6,370 bases of DNA. It comes from Christensenella sp. UBA1260. GTDB taxonomy: Bacteria; Bacillota; Clostridia; Christensenellales; CAG-917. The notes below the pieces were generated by a model that was not told the DNA's origin, made no database searches, and was given only the letters and a program-made list of their open reading frames with translations. The stretch is taken from positions 1 to 6,370 of the forward strand of contig DBVQ01000077.1 of assembly GCA_002308155.1 (NCBI GenBank), read 5' to 3'. The position numbers were made by a program, and so were the translations under genes. Numbering within the stretch: position 1 is the first letter of the stretch; each line of letters begins with the position of its first letter. Below, piece after piece: positions 1 through 4,794 of the stretch.

Positions 1-293
1 AGGTGTGGAAGGAGGTTGCATCCGGTTTGGAAAAACGCAACTTAAAGTTCTTGGCTTTTGCGGCACTTGAAGCGGAAGTTGAGACGACGGACAGCGAGTT
101 TATCGTCAAAATCGCCTCGCCTGCAACTCTTGGGCTCTTCCTTGACAAGCAGAATAGGGACGTGATAAACGAGATATATGCACCTCTCGGCGGCGGCAAG
201 AAACTCGTGTTCAAAGACGTTGTGCATCTCGATGAAGATAAGGCTTTGCCTTATGTCAAAGAGATGTTTGGCAATTGGGTTGAAATAAAATAG
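1..293 (+). CDS. dnaX: DNA polymerase III subunit gamma/tau, C-terminal end (partial)
   Basis: This is the last 97 or so codons of a gene that begins before the window; reading phase starts at base 3 and the stop is TAG at 291-293. The GTG at position 3 is an internal codon, not a start. DnaX is the clamp-loader ATPase subunit of the replicative polymerase. Only the C-terminal tail is visible, so the Walker motifs and zinc finger cannot be seen. The tail has the pattern usual for Firmicutes DnaX: alternating short helices and strands, then a final segment ending KEMFGNWVEIK, which matches the family's typical LFG-x-x-VEI ending. The call rests on that tail and above all on the downstream ybaB-recR pair, since dnaX-ybaB-recR is a very widely conserved bacterial operon. 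Sequence similarity in this tail is weak across the family, so context carries most of the weight. Confidence 0.85.
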   Translation, partial: VWKEVASGLEKRNLKFLAFAALEAEVETTDSEFIVKIASPATLGLFLDKQNRDVINEIYAPLGGGKKLVFKDVVHLDEDKALPYVKEMFGNWVEIK

Positions 294-311
294 TTATATA
301 GGAGACAAATT

Positions 312-638
312 ATGGCATACGGTGGTGGATTTGGCGGCGGCAATATGCAGCAGCTTATGAAACAAGCACAAGCAATGCAACGCAAACTTCAAGAGGCTCA
401 ACAAGAGATTGCTGAGACTGAAATCACAGGCAGCGCGGCAGGCGGTATGGTTGAGTTTAAAATGATGGGGGACAAAACTCCTGTCTCTATCAGCATCAAG
501 CCTGAGGCGGTTGACCCAGACGACGTTGAAATGCTTGAAGATATGATTGTCGCGGCAATCAACGATGCAAACGCACAAGCGGACAAACTTCAAAAGGATT
601 TGATGGGACCGCTCGGTGGCGGAATGGGACTTTTTTAA
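312..638 (+). CDS. ybaB: YbaB/EbfC family nucleoid-associated protein
   Basis: A 108-residue protein, the normal size for the YbaB/EbfC family of small dimeric DNA-binding proteins encoded between dnaX and recR. The N-terminus is glycine-rich (MAYGGGFGGGNMQQ). A helix follows at about residues 12-36 with the family pattern MQQLMKQAQAMQRKLQEAQ. Next comes a beta region at about 40-63 (SAAGGMVEFKMMG, then VSISIKPEAVDP), and a C-terminal helix at about 70-97 (DVEMLEDMIVAAINDAN), ending in a Gly-rich tail. The ATG at 312 is preceded by AGGAG at 300-304 with a 7-base spacer. The gene lies 18 bases after the dnaX stop, and its stop codon shares one base with the recR start (TAATG at 636-640), so recR translation is probably coupled to it. 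The exact role is not settled in the family; nucleoid binding and a link to recombination have been proposed. Confidence 0.95.
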   Translation: MAYGGGFGGGNMQQLMKQAQAMQRKLQEAQQEIAETEITGSAAGGMVEFKMMGDKTPVSISIKPEAVDPDDVEMLEDMIVAAINDANAQADKLQKDLMGPLGGGMGLF

Positions 639-1222
639 TGAAATACATTGAACCACTTGCCCGTCTCATTGGGCAACTCACAAAGCTCCCGTCCGTCGGA
701 GAAAAGACGGCGGCAAGATATGCTTATGCGATTTTGAACGCACCCGACGAGGATGCGGAAGAACTCATTGCGGCAATCAAGGACGTCAAAGAGAACGTCC
801 ACTTTTGCAGTGTCTGCGGCAACTACACGGAGGACGACGTCTGCGAGATATGCAAAACTCGCGAGCCGAAGGTCATCTGCGTGGTCAAAGAGCCGAGAGA
901 TATCGTTGCGCTTGAAAAAATCAAGGATTTCAAGGGCGTATATCACGTGCTTGGCGGGGTTATCTCTCCAATGGAGCACGTTGGTCCAAACGATATTCGC
1001 ATAAAAGAGCTTCTTGCTCGTCTTGACGGCGTTGAGGAAGTCATCCTTGCCACCAACCCTGACGTGGAGGGAGAGGCAACCGCAATGTATATCGCGCGCC
1101 TCATCAAACCTCTCGGCATCAAAGTCACCCGCATCGCTCGCGGCTTGCCGGAAGGCTCAGTTATCGAATATGCAGACGAGAGTACGTTGTCAAGGGCTAT
1201 GAGCTCAAGAATTACGCTGTAA
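638..1222 (+). CDS. recR: Recombination mediator protein RecR
   Basis: A 194-residue protein close to the usual RecR length of about 198. RecR acts with RecO (and RecF) in the cytoplasm to load RecA onto single-stranded DNA at gaps. Domains in order: a helix-hairpin-helix region at about residues 10-30 (LIGQLTKLPSVGEKTAARYA); a four-cysteine zinc finger at C57, C60, C69 and C72; a Toprim domain at about 78-175 with VILATNPDVEGEATAMYIA at 135-153; and a C-terminal segment with ARGLPEGSVIEYAD and TLSRAMSSR. All hallmark parts are present, so it looks functional. The ATG overlaps the ybaB stop by one base and has no strong ribosome-binding site of its own, which fits translational coupling. It is the last gene of the dnaX-ybaB-recR set and is followed by a hairpin terminator. 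Confidence 0.97.
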   Translation: MKYIEPLARLIGQLTKLPSVGEKTAARYAYAILNAPDEDAEELIAAIKDVKENVHFCSVCGNYTEDDVCEICKTREPKVICVVKEPRDIVALEKIKDFKGVYHVLGGVISPMEHVGPNDIRIKELLARLDGVEEVILATNPDVEGEATAMYIARLIKPLGIKVTRIARGLPEGSVIEYADESTLSRAMSSRITL

Positions 1223-1240
1223 GTTATTTACAAGGTAAAT

Positions 1241-1268
1241 AAAAAACACGCAGTTTTGCGTGTTTTTT
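1241..1268. terminator. Bidirectional rho-independent terminator between recR and galT
   Basis: AAAAAACACGCA (1241-1252) and TGCGTGTTTTTT (1257-1268) form a perfect 12-bp stem with a GTTT loop. A T-run ends the stem on the plus strand (1263-1269) and the A-run at 1241-1246 gives a T-run on the minus strand. The hairpin sits 18 bases after the recR stop and 20 bases after the galT stop on the other strand, so it can serve both converging genes. Confidence 0.9.
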
Positions 1269-1288
1269 TGTTTGTTGTTGATTTTGTT

Positions 1289-2833
1289 TTAGTCAATGAC
1301 GGAGTGGATGAACTTGTCAAATGCGGCTTGACCTTCGTTTGTGTTTTTGAAGACGGCGGTGGTGTCAAGGATTTGTTCGCAGGCGTTGTTGATGTAGGCG
1401 GTGATTGCCTCTCCAGCCTTCTTTTCGCTGATGCCCGTGCCGTAGTCCACGACGAGTTGGGTTATCATGCCGAGATGCTTGTGGAGCGGATGCTCATCCT
1501 TTGCAATTGCCTCGAAGTCAAGCGGAGTTTTGCCCGTCAAGATGTCGCGCATATCGGACATCTCTTTGGCAAGTCTGCCGGGGAGTATAAACACGCCCAT
1601 GACTTCAATTATGCCGATAGACTCTTGCTTGATGTTGTGAAGCTCAACTGCAGGGTGGAAGATGCCAAATGGGTGTGCTTCGTCCGTTCTGTTGTTGCGA
1701 AGGATGAGGTTGAACTCATATTCGCCGTCTTTATTGATTGACGCGATAGGGGTGATTGCGTTGTGTTGCACGCGCTCGCCGTCTTGCTCTGTGTGAGAAA
1801 GCACGTTCATTGCAGGCTCGTCATAGTTGTCCCATGCGGCATAGATGCGATTGACCGCTTCAAGAGCTTGCGCACGGTTTTTGCTGGAGATACGCACGAT
1901 TGAGTTGTACCAATCAACGACTGCGACATCAACGTCCGCAAGATCTTTGATCTTGAAAGTGCGTCTATTTGGGCGTTCAAACACAGGGAGCACCTTTTTG
2001 CCACCTTGATAGTGATCATGTGCAAGGATTGAGCCGCCAACGATTGGAAGTGCTGCATTTGAGCCGATGAAGTAGTGCGGGAACATATCAAGGAAATCAA
2101 GCATGCGCCTGAACGTTGCGTCCGTCACGCACATAGGACGATGCTCCTCGCAGACCGCAATCAAGTGCTCCGCAAAGTATTGATATGGGCTGTATTGCAT
2201 AAACCAGTTTTCTCCGTCCAGTTCAAACGGGATTATGCGGATTGTCTGTCTTGCAGGTTTTGCCGCATTGCCCGCAAAACCCAAGTTCTCAAGGCAGAGC
2301 ATACACTTTGGATAGCCGCCTTTTGCGAGTTTTGCAAGTCGCACTTGCTCAGGAGTTTTTTCCGGCTTTGCAAGGTTGATTGTCACAACGATTTTGCCTC
2401 TTGCGCCGTCGTTTTCCCAAATGATGTTCTTGTCAAGGTCAGGGCGTCTAAGATATGCAGAATCTTCGCCGAGTTTGAACAGCATCTCCGTTGCTTCCTT
2501 TGTGCCCGAATATCTTGCAATGTCGTCAAACATTTCAATCGTCTTGGACGGGGAAGGCATGCAAAAACCGATGAGTTTTGTCTCAAACAATTGTTTTTCT
2601 GGCTCTTCGATGATGCCTTTTTTGACAGCGTAGTCGCTGAGTGCATCCATGACCTCATAAAAATCGTAGTTGCCGACCTCGCCTTCAAACGGCTCGGTAA
2701 GTTTCAGGGCATCTAACAGGATATTTTGCACATAAACGGCATCATAATCTTGAAGATAAAGCTTGCGCACAGCATAATCAACCAAGCGTTTTACGTTCAG
2801 TTTTGCTGTTTCTTCACTTGACAATCTTGGCAT
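1289..2833 (-). CDS. galT: UDP-glucose--hexose-1-phosphate uridylyltransferase (class II GalT)
   Basis: A 514-residue cytoplasmic enzyme of the Leloir pathway that transfers UMP between UDP-glucose and galactose-1-phosphate. Its length and sequence match the Firmicutes class II GalT, which is longer than the roughly 350-residue E. coli type. The active-site stretch GGSILAHDHYQGG lies at about residues 266-278, with the histidine pair H272 and H274. Other family-like parts are CMLCLENLGFAG at 177-188, the PIVGG lead-in at 263-267, GIFHPAVELHNIKQESIG at about 390-407, and VMGVFILPGRLAKEM at 411-425. The start is set at 2833 because GGAGG (2839-2843) precedes this ATG by 5 bases; an in-frame ATG 23 codons upstream lies beyond the predicted promoter and adds residues unlike the family. 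The gene is divergent from galK and converges on recR. No frameshift or missing motif is seen. Confidence 0.97.
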   Translation of the reverse strand: MPRLSSEETAKLNVKRLVDYAVRKLYLQDYDAVYVQNILLDALKLTEPFEGEVGNYDFYEVMDALSDYAVKKGIIEEPEKQLFETKLIGFCMPSPSKTIEMFDDIARYSGTKEATEMLFKLGEDSAYLRRPDLDKNIIWENDGARGKIVVTINLAKPEKTPEQVRLAKLAKGGYPKCMLCLENLGFAGNAAKPARQTIRIIPFELDGENWFMQYSPYQYFAEHLIAVCEEHRPMCVTDATFRRMLDFLDMFPHYFIGSNAALPIVGGSILAHDHYQGGKKVLPVFERPNRRTFKIKDLADVDVAVVDWYNSIVRISSKNRAQALEAVNRIYAAWDNYDEPAMNVLSHTEQDGERVQHNAITPIASINKDGEYEFNLILRNNRTDEAHPFGIFHPAVELHNIKQESIGIIEVMGVFILPGRLAKEMSDMRDILTGKTPLDFEAIAKDEHPLHKHLGMITQLVVDYGTGISEKKAGEAITAYINNACEQILDTTAVFKNTNEGQAAFDKFIHSVID

Positions 2834-2838
2834 AAAAT

Positions 2839-2843
2839 CCTCC
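2839..2843 (-). promoter_or_regulatory. Ribosome-binding site deciding the galT start
   Basis: Read on the minus strand this is GGAGG followed by ATTTT and then ATG (2833). It is a near-ideal Shine-Dalgarno site and is the reason the MPRLSSEE start was chosen over the upstream in-frame ATG at 2902. Confidence 0.9.
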
Positions 2844-2873
2844 AAAATGAGAAAACAAAAATTGACTGTATCT

Positions 2874-2902
2874 ATTGTATCATATTCGCCTTTTACTTTC
2901 AA
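2874..2902 (-). promoter_or_regulatory. Predicted sigma-70/sigma-A promoter of galT
   Basis: On the minus strand there is TTGAAA (2897-2902) as -35, a 17-base spacer, and TACAAT (2874-2879) as -10; each differs from consensus by one base. Transcription would start near 2867, giving a leader of about 33 bases that contains the GGAGG site. The upstream in-frame ATG at 2902 falls inside this promoter, which also argues against it as the start. Confidence 0.8.
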
Positions 2903-2922
2903 TATGAAAACACAAAAATCAC

Positions 2923-2939
2923 AAAACCACAGCGGTTTT
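2923..2939. repeat. Small inverted repeat between the gal promoters
   Basis: AAAACC (2923-2928) and GGTTTT (2934-2939) are complementary with a 5-base spacer. It lies upstream of the galT -35 box. It could be a protein-binding site or chance in an A/T-rich intergenic region; six base pairs is weak evidence. Confidence 0.35.
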
Positions 2940-2946
2940 TTGAGCT

Positions 2947-2969
2947 TAAATATGCGAAACGCATATTTA
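2947..2969. promoter_or_regulatory. Candidate operator: perfect 10-bp inverted repeat in the galT-galK gap
   Basis: TAAATATGCG (2947-2956) and CGCATATTTA (2960-2969) are perfect inverted copies separated by AAA. The repeat ends 13 bases before the galK -35 box and lies 45 bases upstream of the galT -35 box, so one bound dimer could control both divergent promoters. The spacing and A/T-rich arms resemble a transcription factor site more than a terminator, since no T-run follows. It does not fit the CcpA cre consensus. No regulator gene is in the window, so its partner is unknown. Confidence 0.5.
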
Positions 2970-2982
2970 TTCGATTTTCAAC

Positions 2983-3011
2983 TTGCTTTTGAGAAATGGA
3001 TATGCTACAAT
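2983..3011 (+). promoter_or_regulatory. Predicted sigma-70/sigma-A promoter of galK
   Basis: TTGCTT (2983-2988), a 17-base spacer, then TACAAT (3006-3011). The -10 differs from consensus at one base; the -35 matches only in TTG, so the promoter may need an activator or be moderate. The start would lie near 3018, leaving a leader of about 27 bases with GGGGG (3036-3040) as the ribosome-binding site 4 bases before the ATG. Confidence 0.7.
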
Positions 3012-3044
3012 AAACTATATTTATTATATATTTGCGGGGGCATT

Positions 3045-4302
3045 ATGGCAACTATTCAAGAGCAATTCTTTGAAAATAATCCTTCATTTGACAGAATCTG
3101 CGCAGACGTTTATGGCATGGAGCCTGCTTTGCAGAAGCCGAGATTTTTGGAGCTTCTTGCAATGCACAAAGAGATTTTCGGCACTCAGGATGTTGAGTAT
3201 TATTCTTCGCCAGGGCGCATTGAAATCATTGGCAACCACACTGACCACAACGGCGGCAAGGTGCTGTGTGCCGCAATAAACTACGATACGCTCGCAAGCG
3301 TCTCGCCTCGCGACGACGGCATCATAGAAGTCAAATCCAAAGGGCTATCCAATGCTCAGGGTTGACACGGCAGACGTCACCTTCAAGGTCTCGGAAGTCG
3401 GCACGTCAACCGCACTTATAAAGGGCGTTGTGGACTACTTCCTTCACACAAACAAGAAGGTTGGCGGGTTCTCTGCATGTATGACTTCATCCGTGCCAAA
3501 GGGCAGCGGTGTTTCGTCTTCAAGTTCCTTTGAACTTGTGATTGCCGAAATCCTCAACGTTATGTACAACGACAGCGTGCTTGACGCCATATTCAAAGCC
3601 AAAGCCTCCCAGTATGCCGAAAACACTTTCTTTGGCAAGCCGTGCGGACTTATGGACCAAAGTGCAATCGCACTCGGCGGCGTCAATTTGATTGACTTTG
3701 CCGATTTTGAAAACCCTGTTGTTGAACGTGCCAACTGGCACTTTGACGACCTTGACATATATGTCATCGCAACGGGCGGAGATCACTCCAACCTCACGGA
3801 CGACTATGCCGCAATTCCTTATGAGATGAAAGAGGTTGCAACCCTCTTCGGGGCAAAACTCCTGCACGAAATCCCAAGAGAAAAGTGGGAGAGTGAAAAG
3901 GTGTACATTGAGGACAAGGTCAGCGAGAGGGCATATCTTCGCGCCGAACACTTCTTTGAGGAGAACGCAAGAGTTGAATCCGCGATTGTTGCAATTGACA
4001 ATCGTGATGAACGCGCTTTCCTTGATATAGTCAATGAATCAGGGTTAAGCTCAAGATACAAACTTCAAAACACCTATTCTCCTGCAGGTAAAAACAAGAA
4101 CCTTGAAAACGCCCTTGACAGAGTTGTCAAGATTGACGGCGTTGTCGCAAGTCGTGTTCATGGCGGCGGTTTTGCAGGCACAATCCTCGTATTTGGCAAA
4201 AAGACGGTCAGTGGTGTCAATGCCGCGCTCAACGTTATGTTTGGCGAAGGCAATGTTTTCAAGATGTCAATTAGACCTACGGGCGCAGAGCGCCTGTTAT
4301 AA
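3045..4302 (+). pseudogene. galK: Galactokinase, split by a single-base frameshift
   Basis: Galactokinase phosphorylates galactose at C1 using ATP, the step before GalT. Two overlapping frames each carry half of it. Positions 3045-3365 encode the N-terminus with the galactokinase signature GRIEIIGNHTDHNGG (residues 57-71). Positions 3352-4302 encode the rest: the GHMP ATP-binding motif VPKGSGVSSSSSFE (150-163), GLMDQSAIALGG with the catalytic-type Asp (D204), and the C-terminal motif SRVHGGGFAGTILVF (369-383). Dropping one G from GGG at 3342-3344 restores AAA-GGC-TAT-CCA-ATG, reading KGYPML, and gives one intact 418-residue protein with all motifs, near the family's usual 390-420. The event is therefore a one-base insertion, either recent or a sequencing or assembly error, because neither half shows further decay. 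A +1 shift would be needed in translation, and no known slippery site is evident. The ATG at 3045 follows GGGGG by 4 bases. Confidence 0.9.
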
Positions 4303-4422
4303 AACCGTGTGATTGAGCGACCTGCGGCGTCAGTTTTGCGGGTGCTCGCCATCACGTACAGCAAGTACGCTCAAGTTCGCGTACGCAACTTTCTTGCATC
4401 TCATCTCAATCGCGCGGTTTTA
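4300..4422. repeat. 123-bp palindromic intergenic element with 18-bp complementary ends
   Basis: The left end AAAACCGTGTGATTGAG (4301-4317) pairs along its full 17 bases with CTCAATCGCGCGGTTTT (4405-4421), using two G-U wobbles, and T4300-A4422 adds one more pair. The wobbles pair only in plus-strand RNA; on the minus strand they would be A-C mismatches. Inside lie CGTAC-AGCAA-GTACG (4355-4369) and AAGTT-C-GCGTACGC-AACTT (4373-4391), the latter a palindrome with one bulged base. The left end coincides with the galK TAA codon. The architecture is that of a small non-autonomous palindromic repeat (MITE- or REP-like), but other copies cannot be seen in this window. It might also act as a terminator for galK, although only four Ts follow. 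Open frames crossing it have no ribosome-binding site and no protein-like character. Confidence 0.6.
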
Positions 4423-4745
4423 AACGATTGTTTGTTCGAAGGCGGAACTGGAGCCGCAGGGCGGCGACCGCTGCCGTCTGCCCGACTTGTAAGCAGTGCG
4501 AGCATTTTGGGAACTAGTTGCGAAAGCCCCAAAATGCGACGTGGTATAACAAGAGAACGATACCTTTGAGGGGTGCGGCGTGTCGCCCCGAAGCGGCAAC
4601 TCTCTTTTGTAGAGAATAGCAACGTGCCAATGCGACCAGTGTGGTTTTATCCTTGGAGCATTGGGACTTGTGTTCGGCTCAATCGCGGTGGGGAGAAACT
4701 CGCGGAGCGGGAAGAGGGGAAAGTCCTATTTTAGGTTAAACGATT
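4420..4745. repeat. 10-bp direct repeat TTAAACGATT bracketing the structured segment
   Basis: TTAAACGATT occurs at 4420-4429 and again at 4736-4745, enclosing 306 bases. The first copy overlaps the last three bases of the palindromic element; the second runs into the TATAAT before lgt. A direct repeat at both edges of a distinct segment can be a target-site duplication left by an insertion. It could also be coincidence in A/T-rich sequence. Confidence 0.4.
4430..4735 (+). ncRNA. Candidate structured non-coding RNA, family not recognised
   Basis: No credible protein is encoded here, yet hairpins follow one another along the plus strand. (a) GCAGGGCGGC-GACC-GCTGCC-gt-CTGC at 4456-4481, ten pairs with one G-U. 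(b) GCATTTTGGG (4502-4511) with CCCAAAATGC (4528-4537), an 8-base bulge, and a GC-GAAA-GC cap at 4520-4527, a classic GNRA tetraloop. (c) GGTAT/ATACC at 4543-4564. (d) GGGGTG/CGCCCC at 4570-4589. (e) TCTCT/AGAGA at 4601-4615. (f) CCAATGC/GCATTGG at 4627-4664 enclosing ACCA-GTG-TGGT. (g) GCTC-aat-CGCG with CGCG-GAGC at 4677-4708. (h) CCTA-TTT-TAGG at 4725-4735. The G-U pair and GNRA loop favour the plus strand. Loops are purine-rich, as in large ribozyme-like or guide RNAs. I do not recognise RNase P, tmRNA, SRP, 6S, T-box or group I/II intron cores. A stand-alone transposon-associated RNA such as HEARO/omega-RNA is conceivable but not shown. No promoter is evident. Confidence 0.5.
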
Positions 4746-4750
4746 ATAAT
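4745..4750 (+). promoter_or_regulatory. Possible -10 box for lgt (TATAAT)
   Basis: An exact TATAAT lies 45 bases before the lgt ATG. No good -35 hexamer stands 16-18 bases upstream (that stretch is AAGTCCTA), so the promoter call is tentative. If used, the leader RNA would begin at or inside the hairpin at 4755-4775. Confidence 0.4.
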
Positions 4751-4754
4751 AATT

Positions 4755-4775
4755 TTGGTTTGCTTTGCAAACCAA
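4755..4775 (+). other. Perfect 9-bp hairpin in the lgt leader
   Basis: TTGGTTTGC (4755-4763), loop TTT, GCAAACCAA (4767-4775). It ends 7 bases before the lgt ribosome-binding site. No T-run follows, so it is unlikely to be a terminator; it could stabilise the 5' end of the mRNA, affect translation of lgt, or be a protein-binding palindrome. Confidence 0.45.
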
Positions 4776-4782
4776 TATGATT

Positions 4783-4786
4783 GAGG
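4783..4786 (+). promoter_or_regulatory. Ribosome-binding site deciding the lgt start
   Basis: GAGG is followed by an 8-base spacer and ATG at 4795. The alternatives, TTG at 4765 (inside the hairpin) and ATG at 4777 (before this site), lack a suitable site of their own. Starting at 4795 gives the MFVSAVNPVAFEIG N-terminus expected for Lgt. Confidence 0.8.
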
Positions 4787-4794
4787 ATAAATAT

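Noticed and set aside
1256..1741. 161-codon plus-strand frame over the end of galT
   Set aside because: It starts in the terminator hairpin and is antisense to conserved galT sequence; no family pattern is seen.
2075..2716. 213-codon plus-strand frame antisense to galT
   Set aside because: It lies wholly within the well-supported galT, is rich in Cys, His and Phe as shadow frames are, and has no start signal.
2847..3044. 66-codon upstream extension of the galK N-terminal frame
   Set aside because: It would run through both predicted gal promoters. The ATG at 3045 has GGGGG before it and gives the normal galactokinase N-terminus.
3330..3365. Programmed ribosomal frameshift in galK
   Set aside because: The shift needed is +1, while the bases around AAA-GGG-CTA match no known +1 site and no -1 heptamer in frame. 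A one-base insertion explains it fully.
4309..4569. 86-codon open frame on plus across the palindromic element and RNA candidate
   Set aside because: It starts inside the inverted repeat, has no ribosome-binding site, and its translation follows the repeat's palindromes rather than any protein pattern.
4711..4727. GAGGGGAAAGTCC resembling the 5' conserved box of RNase P RNA
   Set aside because: It sits at the 3' end of the structured segment, and the rest of the RNase P core is absent on both strands.
4765..4794. Earlier lgt starts (TTG at 4765, ATG at 4777)
   Set aside because: Both lie upstream of the GAGG site and add residues not seen in Lgt. ATG 4795 has the right spacing.
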